64,000 bases of DNA from Lachnospiraceae bacterium AD3010 (GTDB lineage: Bacteria; Bacillota; Clostridia; Lachnospirales; Lachnospiraceae), in NCBI GenBank assembly GCA_000622025.1, contig KK211387.1:229325-293324 (forward strand), in the 5' to 3' direction. Both the position numbers and the translations under genes were made by a program. Shown here in pieces: positions 1 to 8,749 of this stretch; within the stretch, counting starts at the first letter, position 1, and each line of letters opens with the position of its first letter. The notes beneath the pieces are model-generated. The model ran no database searches. It was not told where the DNA came from and saw only the letters and a list, made by a program, of their open reading frames with translations.

Positions 1-459
1 TGCATCGACGGTGACGGCTCATTTATGATGAATATGCAGGAGCTGCAGACCATCGTTCATAATAAGCTGGATATAAAGATAATCATCTTAAATAATAACG
101 GCTATCATTCCATAAGGCAGACCCAGAGAAACCTCTTTAAGGGGAGAGGGCATGTGGGAATAGACAGGGAAAGCGGCGTATCCTTCCCGGATCTAAAAAA
201 GATCGCCTCAGCCTTTGGTCTTTCCTATGTAAAGACCGATTCATTAAAGAATGCGGACAGCCGGCTGAAAAAAGCCTTTGATACAGAAGGACCTGTTATC
301 ATTGAGGCTGTTCTGGATCATAATCAGGACTTTGAGCCAAAGACTTCGTCAAGGGTGCTTGAGGACGGGACCATAGTTTCGGCACCTCTCGATGATATGT
401 TCCCCTTCCTTCCAAGAGAGGAATATGAAGGGATAAGAAAGGAAGCGGCGGGTATTTGA
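1..459 (+). CDS. Thiamine-diphosphate-dependent enzyme, C-terminal part (5' end outside window)
   Basis: The reading frame is open from base 1, so only the C-terminal ~152 residues are seen. They begin with the ThDP/Mg-binding signature GDGSFMMNMQEL (GDG then N about 6 residues on), followed by the ILNNNGYHSIRQTQ segment typical of the acetolactate-synthase/benzoylformate-decarboxylase superfamily. An internal ATG at 25 is not the start because the GDG motif lies before it. Enzymes of this type occur in surface-polysaccharide loci, where they make or condense 2-oxo acids. The substrate cannot be told from this fragment. A glycosyltransferase follows 27 bp downstream on the same strand, which suggests one operon. 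Confidence 0.85.
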   Translation, partial: CIDGDGSFMMNMQELQTIVHNKLDIKIIILNNNGYHSIRQTQRNLFKGRGHVGIDRESGVSFPDLKKIASAFGLSYVKTDSLKNADSRLKKAFDTEGPVIIEAVLDHNQDFEPKTSSRVLEDGTIVSAPLDDMFPFLPREEYEGIRKEAAGI

Positions 460-486
460 CGCGCCATGCGCGATTACACAGGATAA

Positions 487-1488
487 ATGACTGATACAAA
501 GAAAAAGACGATAAGCATAATGATACCCTGCTATAACGAGGTTGAGAATGTGGGTCCGATAAGCGACCGTATCATTGAGATAATGACTACGGAGCTTCAG
601 GAATATGATTACGAGCTTCTATTTATCGACAATTTCTCGGTTGACGGCACAAGGGAGAAGCTTACTGAGATCTGCGCTAAAAATAAGAAGATCAAGGCGA
701 TCTTTAATGTGACAAATTTCGGACAGTTCAATTCACCCTTCTACGGAATGTGCCAGACCAGCGGTGACTGTACCATATCCATGGCCTGCGACTTCCAGGA
801 TCCTCCGGAGCTTATCCCGCAGTTTGTCCGGGAGTGGGAGAATGGATACAAGATCGTAAGCGCTATTAAAACCGGAAGCAAGGAAAACGGTTTCATTTAC
901 TTTTTACGTACACTTTACTACAGGATAATCAAAAATATGTCCGATGTGAAGATGATAGAAAACTTTACCGGTACGGGACTCTATGACCGCTCCTTTATAA
1001 GTCTCTTAAAAAAGCTTGATGATCCGGTGCCCTTTCTGCGCGGCATAGTTGCTGAATACAATTTCAAGAGAAAAGAGATCCCCTTTGTACAGCCGAAGAG
1101 GAGGGCGGGGAAGACCAGCAACAATTTTTACAAGCTCTATGATGCAGCCATGCTCTCGATCACCTCATATACAAAGGTGGGATTGAGACTGGCCACGTTT
1201 TTCGGCTTCTTCGCCGGGCTCGTGAGCTTCTGCATAGCCATATACTATACTGTGATGAAGCTTACCCACTGGTACAGCTTCTCGGCAGGCTACGCTCCCA
1301 TGCTTATCGGAGTATTCCTTTTGGGTTCCCTCCAGCTTTTCTTTATCGGCTTTATGGGAGAATACATTCTGAATATCAATACACGTATCATGCACAGACC
1401 TCTGGTGGTGGAGGAAAAACGGCTGAATTTTGATGATGCTCCGCCTGATGAGGAAAAAACGGATAAGACCGACAGTTTGGACAAATGA
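487..1488 (+). CDS. Family 2 glycosyltransferase, membrane-anchored (DPM1/GtrB-like)
   Basis: 333 residues. The N-terminal GT-A domain starts ISIMIPCYNEVENV, with ELLFIDNFSVDGT as the nucleotide-binding part and DFQD (residues 102-105) as the metal-binding site. Two strongly hydrophobic helices at about 236-257 and 271-293 anchor it in the membrane. This layout is that of GtrB/ArnC/dolichol-phosphate-mannose-synthase-like enzymes, which move a sugar from a nucleotide donor to undecaprenyl phosphate; that acceptor is a family inference. The stop overlaps the start of the next gene by 4 bp (ATGA), implying translational coupling with the GT8 gene. Confidence 0.88.
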   Translation: MTDTKKKTISIMIPCYNEVENVGPISDRIIEIMTTELQEYDYELLFIDNFSVDGTREKLTEICAKNKKIKAIFNVTNFGQFNSPFYGMCQTSGDCTISMACDFQDPPELIPQFVREWENGYKIVSAIKTGSKENGFIYFLRTLYYRIIKNMSDVKMIENFTGTGLYDRSFISLLKKLDDPVPFLRGIVAEYNFKRKEIPFVQPKRRAGKTSNNFYKLYDAAMLSITSYTKVGLRLATFFGFFAGLVSFCIAIYYTVMKLTHWYSFSAGYAPMLIGVFLLGSLQLFFIGFMGEYILNINTRIMHRPLVVEEKRLNFDDAPPDEEKTDKTDSLDK

Positions 1489-2501
1489 ACCTTAACGTAC
1501 TTTATCAGTTTAACGAAAAGTACGCTCCCTATGCGGGGGCCAGCATAACCAGTCTTCTGGAGAACAATAAACATCTGGACAGGATCCGTATCTTTATTCT
1601 GGGAGAGGATCTGTCCCAGTTTTCCTGCCAGAGGCTAAGAAGCCTAACCGCCCAGTATGGAAGGCTTCTGAATTTTGTGAGGATCGAGAACCTGATCGCC
1701 CTTATGAAGGAGATGCATATGCCCTCCTACAGGGGTTCATATGCCGCAAATATGCGGCTTTTTCTGTCCTTTATCATAAATGAGGACATAGACAGGCTTC
1801 TCTATCTGGATGCGGATACCATAGTAACCGGGAAGCTGGATCCTCTTATAGAACTGGATATGGGAGATCATCCTCTTGCTATGTGTCTGGATTCCCTGGT
1901 ACGTAAGCACAAGAAACGCCTGAATTTTGATATGGCGGACTTTTATTATAATTCGGGAGTGATCCTTTTTGATATGAGAAAATGGCGGAAGCTGCGCTGT
2001 TCAGAGCGCATCGCGGATCACGTAAAGAACGTGAGAGCCTGGTATCCGTCGCCGGATCAGGACCTTCTAAATGTGGTATTAAAGGGCGAGATCATGAAGC
2101 TTAGCCCCAGATATAATATCCAGCCGGTTTATCTTGCCTTTTCACTGAGGTCATACTTTATGACCTTCGGGGGAAAGGGCTTTTATACACCGGAGGAAAT
2201 GCGGGCTGCCCTGACCGCTCCCGTAATATATCATTTCTTCCGCTTCGTGGGGGAATTTCCCTGGCATAAGAATAATGTCCACCCGGATAATGACCTTTTT
2301 GACAAGTATATCGCCCTGTCCCCCTGGAATGATTACGTGAAGCAGCCTGCAGATAACGGCCTTATCCTGAGACTGGAAAAGATCCTCTATAAGAGGCTGC
2401 CCCGTTTTTTGTTTATCAGGCTTTTCAGGACCGCCTATGAGGATTTCATAAAAAAGGCGAACAAGGACTCACTCAAATTTAAGACAAACAGGCATATGTG
2501 A
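1485..2501 (+). CDS. Family 8 glycosyltransferase (LgtC-like)
   Basis: 338 residues. It opens with NVLYQFNEKYAPYAGASITS, the usual GT8 start, and carries the DxD metal site in LLYLDADTIV (D109, D111), the YYNSGVILFDMRKWR block and SPDQDLLN. GT8 members are retaining galactosyl/glucosyl transferases that use UDP-sugars. The C-terminal basic region (LYKRLPRFLFIRLFRTAYEDF) probably contacts the membrane. The start overlaps the preceding GT2 stop (ATGA). It is the last plus-strand gene before the convergent acyl-carrier module. A short TGATCC-TGCC-GGATCA palindrome lies in the 15-bp gap between the two stops. Confidence 0.9.
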   Translation: MNLNVLYQFNEKYAPYAGASITSLLENNKHLDRIRIFILGEDLSQFSCQRLRSLTAQYGRLLNFVRIENLIALMKEMHMPSYRGSYAANMRLFLSFIINEDIDRLLYLDADTIVTGKLDPLIELDMGDHPLAMCLDSLVRKHKKRLNFDMADFYYNSGVILFDMRKWRKLRCSERIADHVKNVRAWYPSPDQDLLNVVLKGEIMKLSPRYNIQPVYLAFSLRSYFMTFGGKGFYTPEEMRAALTAPVIYHFFRFVGEFPWHKNNVHPDNDLFDKYIALSPWNDYVKQPADNGLILRLEKILYKRLPRFLFIRLFRTAYEDFIKKANKDSLKFKTNRHM

Positions 2502-2516
2502 TCCTGCCGGATCAGG

Positions 2517-2762
2517 TCAGCTGTTCTTATCGCCTAGAATTATGTCAACCATCTCGCCGACGTTTTTCATGGTAGTCACCTTTCCCATGGGTACTTTTAT
2601 GGAAAACGCTTTCTCAACGGCAACTATAAGGTTGATGTGCTCAAAGGAATCCCAGTCCTCTATATCGGCGGAGGTGGTTTCGTCATTGATCTCTATTTCC
2701 TCATCATCAAATACGGTGCGGAATACTTCAGTCAGCTTTTCAAATACTTCTTCTCTTGTCAT
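2517..2762 (-). CDS. Acyl carrier protein
   Basis: 81 residues, acidic, with the 4'-phosphopantetheine attachment Ser39 in EDWDSFEHINLIVAVEKAF, the standard ACP helix II. It is the last gene of a minus-strand set (MBOAT, SGNH-like, FkbH-like, MaoC, SDR, ACP). FkbH-type HAD proteins elsewhere load a three-carbon glyceryl unit onto a dedicated ACP, so this ACP is the likely acceptor for the enzyme at 3967-5751. That partnership is an inference from context; the ACP identity itself is clear. Confidence 0.93.
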   Translation of the reverse strand: MTREEVFEKLTEVFRTVFDDEEIEINDETTSADIEDWDSFEHINLIVAVEKAFSIKVPMGKVTTMKNVGEMVDIILGDKNS

Positions 2763-2803
2763 TTTGTCTCCTTTGCAAAAGTACTCGGTCTTTATGCCAA
2801 AAG

Positions 2804-3541
2804 TCAGATGATACCGCCGGTTACAGCGATATTCTGCCCGGTTACCGCCTGGGCGGCATCGGACAGGAGATATTCCATCACAGGAAGGACATCGGATATC
2901 TCAATGTTTCTTCCCAGTGGATTTCTTGCAGCATTTTCTTTAAGGACCACCTCTTTTTTTAACACATTCCGTAAGAATTTCGTGTCCATCATATCCGGGG
3001 AAATACCGTTTACGGTAATGCCCTTTGAGGCATATTCCTGGGAGAGGCTCTTCATAAGCCCAAGCAGCGCATATTTTGAGGTTACATAGGAACTCTGGTA
3101 TTTGGGAGGGTTATTTACAGTTACGGAGCTCAGCATAAGGATCACCCGGCCGTAACGGTTCTTCATCATTTTTGGAAGGAAATCCTTTAAGAGTGTGACA
3201 ACGGAGACAGTGGAGATCGTAAAGCTATTTAAAAAATCTCCGCTATCTCTTTTATGGAATTTTTCCCCAAGCATCTCTCCTGAAGAGAGGTGGATAAAGT
3301 GGTCGGGATAAACTCCCCTTTCCCGGACGGCATCAAGTAAAGCCTCTGTTTCTTTAGGATCCTTAAGGTCTGCCTTCAGAGGGATAAGAGAGGGACCGAA
3401 GGAGCGGACAATCTCCCGGAGATGGTCATTCATATGATTATAATGAGCATAAATAAGGGAATAAGATCTGCCGTTACGATCCAGAAATTCCATACCTGTA
3501 TCCGAGGAGGCCCCTGTCATAAATAAGCATCTGTCACTCAT
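2804..3541 (-). CDS. Short-chain dehydrogenase/reductase (FabG-like)
   Basis: 245 residues. The N-terminal Rossmann motif is TGASSDTG, where FabG has TGxxxGxG, so one glycine is replaced by Asp. The catalytic triad is present: Ser in LMLSSVTVN, then YVTSK (YxxxK), followed by ALLGLMKSLSQEYASKGITVN. The C-terminus AVTGQNIAVTGG is that of classical FabG-type SDRs. It probably reduces or oxidises the acyl group held on the neighbouring ACP. The start overlaps the end of the MaoC-like gene by 8 bp, so the two should be translated together. Confidence 0.88.
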   Translation of the reverse strand: MSDRCLFMTGASSDTGMEFLDRNGRSYSLIYAHYNHMNDHLREIVRSFGPSLIPLKADLKDPKETEALLDAVRERGVYPDHFIHLSSGEMLGEKFHKRDSGDFLNSFTISTVSVVTLLKDFLPKMMKNRYGRVILMLSSVTVNNPPKYQSSYVTSKYALLGLMKSLSQEYASKGITVNGISPDMMDTKFLRNVLKKEVVLKENAARNPLGRNIEISDVLPVMEYLLSDAAQAVTGQNIAVTGGII

Positions 3542-3950
3542 CCAGTAATACCTGCATCCTTCCTTTAAGAACCTTCACCTTATCTTCATTGGTAATGATA
3601 ACCCGGAGTTCGATCCGTTTTACGCTGTCATTCATATCAACTATTTCTCCGGATACCCTGAGCTTTTCTCCGAGTATGACCGGTTTCAGGAATTTAACCT
3701 CCACCGACTGGATGAGACTCAGCTTTCCGGGAAGATAGACGCCGGCCAGAGTGGAAAGGTAGGAGGATGTGAGCATTCCAAAGGCTACACGATCCCTGTG
3801 ACCCTTTTTTTCAGCATAATTACGGTCGTTATGCAAAGGATTAATATCACCAGTTATCTCCAGAAATGAGGAGAACGCAGCTTCGTCCACTGCCACGTCA
3901 AAGCTCTCACACATTCCGATCTTTAATTCTTCATATCGGTAACTGTTCAT
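3534..3950 (-). CDS. MaoC-like hot-dog dehydratase
   Basis: 138 residues. It shows the (R)-specific hydratase signature: EITGDINPLHNDRNYAEKKG carries the Asp/His pair and is followed by VAFGMLTSSYLS. MaoC/PhaJ enzymes add or remove water across the 2,3 bond of an acyl-CoA or acyl-ACP. Placed between the FkbH-like gene (16 bp upstream) and the SDR (8-bp overlap), it probably works on the same ACP-bound acyl chain. Single-domain length is normal for PhaJ-type proteins. Confidence 0.87.
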   Translation of the reverse strand: MNSYRYEELKIGMCESFDVAVDEAAFSSFLEITGDINPLHNDRNYAEKKGHRDRVAFGMLTSSYLSTLAGVYLPGKLSLIQSVEVKFLKPVILGEKLRVSGEIVDMNDSVKRIELRVIITNEDKVKVLKGRMQVLLDE

Positions 3951-3966
3951 AGCCCTTGATCCTGTT

Positions 3967-5751
3967 TCAGCCCCCGTTGACCGAGATATAATTATTCTTT
4001 GCAGTGTACTCCTCTGTTACATCAAACTCCCATACCGTGTTTCCGTCGGGGTCAGAGGAAGTCTTCTTAAATCCCTGCAGTCCGTAAAAATCCCGTACCA
4101 TACCGTTTTTTGCGGTGGGATAGTAGTACCCGATGATCTTTTGTATCCCCCTTTCCCTGCATTTTTCCACCAGGGAATCCATCATGGCAAATTCCATATC
4201 TCTTTTAAGTACCCGGCAGCTCATGATCCAGAGGTCAATATGGCACGCATTTTCCATTATATGACCGATAACTACGCTTACGACGCCGTTATCTCCAAAT
4301 TTATCCGATAGTTTGCCGTACAGTGTGATATAGTCGTTATCTGCTTCAAGTGCCTCGATCTCACTTTGTGTATATCTTCTTGTAGTGAGATTGAACTGAT
4401 TACTCTTGTTTGTAAGCTGCGCTATCCTGGACATATAGGCAGGGATAAAGCTCTGTATTTCTCCGTGCATATCAAGGGATCTTAGATATTCACCGTAATC
4501 AGTAAATGAATTCAGGCTCTCATTTCTCCGTGCATTTGCCTTATACATCTCTCCTCGTGCGATATCGTCCTTTGACAGTGCGGTATTTTCGAAAAATCCC
4601 GATCTATCAAGAATGTTAATATAATATTCTGCGCGGTTGCCTATATCCGGAACCGCTGCACCGGGTACATTCTGCCGGACGATCTCCCTTTCAGCCGGAT
4701 TATCGTCAACAAAAACAAAGCTTTCGGGAAGAAGATTCAGTTCTGCTGCGGTGTCGATCAGATTTTCGCTTTTTGGCATCCAGTTTATCCTTTTTGCCGC
4801 AAAATCGTCCGGAGAAAGGACAGAATCGGCGCGGAGCAGACCCTGAAGAGCGGTCTTCTCATCATTCTTTGAGTTAAGGGTGAGGATAACTCCCATTTTT
4901 CCAAGAGACTTTACATAGCCCTGGAATTCACTGAAGGCCTGTCCTATGGGGGTTTCCTGACCTGTCTCGATATTATCCGCTCCGTCATCTCCGATCACTC
5001 CGCCCCAGAGTGTATTATCCATGTCCAGCATAAGAACCTTTTTGTTTCTGCCCATAATGGATTTGATGATATTAGAAACATTGAAGGAAAAATACGGTAT
5101 CGCCGGAACGGATAGGGCGTATTTATACATATGCCAGTAAAAAGGATCGGACCAGCTTTCAAGTCCGTAGGAGGCTGATTCGTAGTTTATATCGTGGATA
5201 AAGAATTTTTCATGCTGCGCGGCATAATCTGAAAAACGTAAGTTCAGCCTGTTGATGAAATTAACCCTGCCTCTGCAGTCTGACGCATCACGGTTTCCGA
5301 GAAGTCTGTAATAGGGGTATTCAAAATTATTCTGTATGATCGTACAGCCGTACACTGAGGAGAGCCTATCCCACATAAGAGCAAATCTTGAATATTCATT
5401 TTCAAGCTTCATTTCGACAGCTTCGGGGCTGTCATCTATTTCCGGATATTCCCTGATGTTTCTGTTACAGGTACAGATAAATATGATCTCGGGGGAAAAT
5501 TCTTCAAGCTCCGGATTCATAAACATGGCATCTTCATAGTAGCGGTTATACTCTGATTCATAGAATTCCGGACGGATTCCCTCCTTTAGCAGAAAAAGCT
5601 CCAAAACCTTTATGATATCATTGGTCGTAGCACCTCCGAGGACCGCGATCCTTAAGGGAATAAGAGCATCCTGTTTAAGAAGCTCTCTCCGGAACGATTT
5701 TTTCTTTTGTATTATATCCTCTCCATCAAAGGGGTACTCAAGTTCTTTCAT
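3967..5751 (-). CDS. FkbH-like protein: HAD-IIIC phosphatase with C-terminal GNAT-like domain
   Basis: 594 residues. An N-terminal region (about 1-230) resembles the SGNH-like leader found in long FkbH proteins. The HAD subfamily IIIC nucleophile motif LMLDMDNTLWGG lies at about 240-251 (D243/D245), with FVFVDDNPAEREIV as a later HAD motif. The C-terminal third (LTNKSNQFNLTTRRYT ... FGDNGVVSVVIG) is the acyltransferase-like part. Characterised FkbH enzymes dephosphorylate 1,3-bisphosphoglycerate-derived glyceryl and load it on ACP. A start at 5751 has AAGGAG 10 nt upstream. The ACP, SDR and MaoC genes follow, so a short hydroxyacyl thioester is the expected product. Confidence 0.88.
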   Translation of the reverse strand: MKELEYPFDGEDIIQKKKSFRRELLKQDALIPLRIAVLGGATTNDIIKVLELFLLKEGIRPEFYESEYNRYYEDAMFMNPELEEFSPEIIFICTCNRNIREYPEIDDSPEAVEMKLENEYSRFALMWDRLSSVYGCTIIQNNFEYPYYRLLGNRDASDCRGRVNFINRLNLRFSDYAAQHEKFFIHDINYESASYGLESWSDPFYWHMYKYALSVPAIPYFSFNVSNIIKSIMGRNKKVLMLDMDNTLWGGVIGDDGADNIETGQETPIGQAFSEFQGYVKSLGKMGVILTLNSKNDEKTALQGLLRADSVLSPDDFAAKRINWMPKSENLIDTAAELNLLPESFVFVDDNPAEREIVRQNVPGAAVPDIGNRAEYYINILDRSGFFENTALSKDDIARGEMYKANARRNESLNSFTDYGEYLRSLDMHGEIQSFIPAYMSRIAQLTNKSNQFNLTTRRYTQSEIEALEADNDYITLYGKLSDKFGDNGVVSVVIGHIMENACHIDLWIMSCRVLKRDMEFAMMDSLVEKCRERGIQKIIGYYYPTAKNGMVRDFYGLQGFKKTSSDPDGNTVWEFDVTEEYTAKNNYISVNGG

Positions 5752-5813
5752 TCAGAGATTCTCCTTTTTACGATCCGATCATCCGGGACAAAAGCAGTGT
5801 GCCGTTAAGAGCA

Positions 5814-7094
5814 TCACTCTGCCGTAAATAGTCCGCTTCGGTCGTTGTATTCGAAGTACTGTTCCGACAAAAACTGTCCGTCCTGCTTATTTCTTACCTC
5901 GATCTTCAGGTCGTAGCCGCCTAAGATATCCTCATCGGCTGTAAGCGGTTCAATTCCGCAGCTTTCAAGACAGAAGTCCATGGCATACTCATTATATAGC
6001 TTTTTCGGATTTTTGACATACAGGGTAAGATCCGTATCATTTCCGGCGGCGGCAAAAATATACTCCACAGCGTCTTTTCTTTCATTCAGGGTATCTATTC
6101 TCTGCTTATCCCACTTAAATACGTCCTCATTCCAGGAAGCGGAGTATCCGCTGTCATTTCTGTGGTCCACAACACCGGCTTCATTTTTCATATACGCCGC
6201 GAGATAGTCACAGACCTTTTCCACACCCAGGAAATTCAAGTGCCCCGTATCACCGAAGCAATAGTTATAATCAAGACCGATACTCCCGGTAAGTGTGTTG
6301 AATGCGATACTCTTTCCTCCGTTTTCTTCGGTAAGGCTTATCAGAGCATTAAGATAACGCTGTCTTTCCTCCGTATATACGGAAGCATCCACCGGAATGT
6401 CGGTCAGGACACATAAGACATTCTTTTGTCTGCAGAGCGAAAGGATCTTTTTATAATACTTTATGCCATCGCCGTTCTTCAGTTCTTTTTTTTCATCGGT
6501 AAAGATAAAGGGCTCATCGCGTTTAAGAACAGAGGTCATGATATAAGCTCCCTTATCGTAATTAACCTCATTCTTAAAATCCTCTGCCTTCAGATCGTCA
6601 TATCTTCCGTGATAGGCATAGAGCATTGAGAGGAAAGCGGGGATACCTCCATCGAAGAACTTCCCGGCATAGCTTACCGCCTCCAGTTTGTTTTTGTTAA
6701 AAGGCAGAAAATCGATGGATTCATGAACAAAGCCGTATCCGGAGTTGATACTGTTTTCCTCATCAGATATTTTGGCTGCATCTATGAAAACCACCTTGGG
6801 ACTGCACTGCTCAAGTGCCTCCGCCAGCACATAATACGTCATTTGGACAGACTCACCGGCGGATGCCAGATTGTACGAGGTAATTCCATATTCCTTCCAC
6901 AGGTAGATAGGATCCACAGCCTCATGCATGCGGCTTGCACCGAGAAACAGCGCGTCAAAGCCGGTCTGTGAATTCATAAATTCCGATTTATAGTACCAGC
7001 TCTTTTTATCCCTGAAGATATGGGAAAGTGTAAGGAGCATCACGGCCGCTAAACATATAAAAATAAAGGCTGAAACTGTTTTTTTCATCTTCAT
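5814..7094 (-). CDS. SGNH-hydrolase-like membrane protein, MBOAT partner (DltD/AlgJ-like)
   Basis: 426 residues. It has one N-terminal membrane helix (VSAFIFICLAAVMLLTLS) and then an extracytoplasmic domain with the block-I serine in DALFLGASRMHEAVDP and a C-terminal Asp/His block, FGDTGHLNFLG (about 281-291). This arrangement is that of SGNH-like proteins that accompany MBOAT acyltransferases, such as DltD with DltB and AlgJ/AlgX with AlgI. It begins directly after the MBOAT stop and has AGGGG 8 nt before its ATG. The likely role is to receive the acyl group and pass it to the surface glycan. Specificity is unknown. Confidence 0.75.
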   Translation of the reverse strand: MKMKKTVSAFIFICLAAVMLLTLSHIFRDKKSWYYKSEFMNSQTGFDALFLGASRMHEAVDPIYLWKEYGITSYNLASAGESVQMTYYVLAEALEQCSPKVVFIDAAKISDEENSINSGYGFVHESIDFLPFNKNKLEAVSYAGKFFDGGIPAFLSMLYAYHGRYDDLKAEDFKNEVNYDKGAYIMTSVLKRDEPFIFTDEKKELKNGDGIKYYKKILSLCRQKNVLCVLTDIPVDASVYTEERQRYLNALISLTEENGGKSIAFNTLTGSIGLDYNYCFGDTGHLNFLGVEKVCDYLAAYMKNEAGVVDHRNDSGYSASWNEDVFKWDKQRIDTLNERKDAVEYIFAAAGNDTDLTLYVKNPKKLYNEYAMDFCLESCGIEPLTADEDILGGYDLKIEVRNKQDGQFLSEQYFEYNDRSGLFTAE

Positions 7095-8639
7095 TTAAAA
7101 CCCCTGGTATATGAAATCGGCCGCCCGGTATCCGGGACCGTATTTTCCGTAGATAACAACGAGAAACAGGAGAAACAGCCAGGCTCCCCATCTGAAAACA
7201 ATACCCTGCTCAGCGATCCAGTATCTGGCGTGTACCTTTTTTTCGCGCATAAGGGCAGCAAGGAGGAGCAGTAAAAGCGACAGGAGTATCACAGAAAGAT
7301 CCGTAAAGCTTAAGCCGGTCATTGAAAGAGATCCGTCCACGAGGATCCAGGGATTAAAGTTCCCGGGGGTAAGGGCAGCTGCCAGTCCTTCAAGCATTTT
7401 CAGGGCGGGACTAACGCCGTCGGCTCTAAAAAAGACCAGAAATACGCAGAAGAGAAGGTAAGTCCTGATACGCCTGAACAGCTTCCAGCTGAAGCTCTGC
7501 TCTCTTATGCCAAGCCTCTGGTTTAGTTTCTTTAATGCCGGGGAAAATGCCTCATACAGAAACATCAGTGTAAAGTAAAACACTACGCAGCCCAGGATAT
7601 ACTTGTAATTTCCATGCCATATGCCCATAACAAGCCAGGTCATAAACATTCCAACGCCTAAGGATGCGAGCTTTCCCGCCCTCTTTCCGAAGCGTTTTTT
7701 AACAGCCGAGCTTAAGGCTATTGTTTTCTCAGACTTCAAAACAGGGTACATTATATAATCTCTGGCCCAGTTTCCGAGGGTCATATGCCACCTCTGCCAT
7801 AATTCCTGGCTGGTTTCGGAAAAAAACGGATTATTGAAGTTTTCGGGAAGTATTATCCCGAAAAGCTCTGCGGTTCCAAGGGCAATATCAATGCTTCCGG
7901 AGAAATCGGAGTAGAGCTCCAGAGGGTAAGAAAGAAAGGCGATCCAGAGCCAGAGACCGGTGCATTTCAGGGGATCTTTGTCAACAGTATTCACTACGGC
8001 AGCAAGTCTTTCGGCCAGAACAAGCTTTTTAAAAAAGCCCCACAGTATCCTCTGAGTGCCCCGTTCAAAAGAGTCGATATCGAAGGTGTGTCTTTCATAA
8101 AGTACGGTAAGCTCATTATAACGGCATATGGGTCCTGAGGTCAGAAGGGGGAAAAACATAAGGAACAGCAAAAGCTTGAAAAAGTTTCTTTGGGGTACGG
8201 CATTTTGCCAGCAGCAGTCTGTTATGTAGGAGATGATCTGGCAGGTATAGAAGCCCATTCCGAGGGAAGCCGCAAGAGGAACAGCTTCCAGAGCCGGAAA
8301 CGACGGTATCCTCGCGTGGAGGAAGGAAGAGAGCTGTATCCAGTAAGCGTTTCCCTTGAAAAGAAACCAGATAAGGATATTTATGATCACAGCGGATATT
8401 ATGACCGCAGTCACTCTGCCTCCCTGATGCTTTTCTGCATAAAGGGTCGAAAAATAGGCCGTGATCGTAGAGATCAGAATATAGATCACAGTATATGGAG
8501 CTGCCGCCAGACAATAAAAAATAACGCTGAGAGATAAAAGCGAGATCCACTGAAAAGTACCGGGAGTCAGATAATAAACTATAGCCGCCACCAGGATAAA
8601 TATTAGGAAGGTGAAGGATGTTATGCCAAGTGAAATCAT
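7095..8639 (-). CDS. MBOAT family membrane O-acyltransferase (DltB/AlgI-like)
   Basis: 514 residues with about 11 hydrophobic segments. The MBOAT signature is clear: ELWQRWHMTLGNWARDYIMYP followed by the catalytic-His region WLVMGIWHGNYKYI near residue 342. Such proteins carry an acyl group from an intracellular thioester donor to the outer face of the membrane. Here the donor is probably the ACP at 2517-2762, loaded by the FkbH-like enzyme. The start codon has no Shine-Dalgarno sequence, and a TATAAT box lies only 8 nt upstream, so the mRNA may be leaderless. It is the first gene of the minus-strand acyl module. Confidence 0.92.
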   Translation of the reverse strand: MISLGITSFTFLIFILVAAIVYYLTPGTFQWISLLSLSVIFYCLAAAPYTVIYILISTITAYFSTLYAEKHQGGRVTAVIISAVIINILIWFLFKGNAYWIQLSSFLHARIPSFPALEAVPLAASLGMGFYTCQIISYITDCCWQNAVPQRNFFKLLLFLMFFPLLTSGPICRYNELTVLYERHTFDIDSFERGTQRILWGFFKKLVLAERLAAVVNTVDKDPLKCTGLWLWIAFLSYPLELYSDFSGSIDIALGTAELFGIILPENFNNPFFSETSQELWQRWHMTLGNWARDYIMYPVLKSEKTIALSSAVKKRFGKRAGKLASLGVGMFMTWLVMGIWHGNYKYILGCVVFYFTLMFLYEAFSPALKKLNQRLGIREQSFSWKLFRRIRTYLLFCVFLVFFRADGVSPALKMLEGLAAALTPGNFNPWILVDGSLSMTGLSFTDLSVILLSLLLLLLAALMREKKVHARYWIAEQGIVFRWGAWLFLLFLVVIYGKYGPGYRAADFIYQGF

Positions 8640-8647
8640 ACCGGTTC

Positions 8648-8676
8648 ATTATAAGAGATTTTTTATTCCGAGTAAA
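8648..8676 (-). promoter_or_regulatory. Promoter of the MBOAT/acyl module (possible leaderless start)
   Basis: On the minus strand a TTTACT -35 box (8676-8671), a 17-bp spacer and a perfect TATAAT -10 box (8653-8648) precede the MBOAT ATG at 8639. Only 8 nt separate the -10 box from the ATG, so transcription should start at or next to the start codon. No SD sequence is visible. Confidence 0.6.
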
Positions 8677-8732
8677 GTTTGACGCGTTTATCATCCGGCG
8701 GATGGGTTTTGCTGAATTGTATCGGTGAATTG

Positions 8733-8741
8733 TGGTATAAT
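8733..8741 (+). promoter_or_regulatory. Extended -10 promoter of the GT2 gene (possible leaderless start)
   Basis: TGGTATAAT, an extended -10 (TGnTATAAT), ends 8 nt before the ATG at 8750. No convincing -35 box is present at 17 bp, as is common for extended -10 promoters, and no SD sequence is present. It is back to back with the minus-strand promoter at 8648-8676. Confidence 0.6.
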
Positions 8742-8749
8742 ACTCCGAT

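Noticed and set aside
8116..8694. 192-codon open frame on the minus strand overlapping the MBOAT gene
   Set aside because: It is a frame shadow of the MBOAT gene; its translation lacks any recognisable motif while the MBOAT frame has the full signature.
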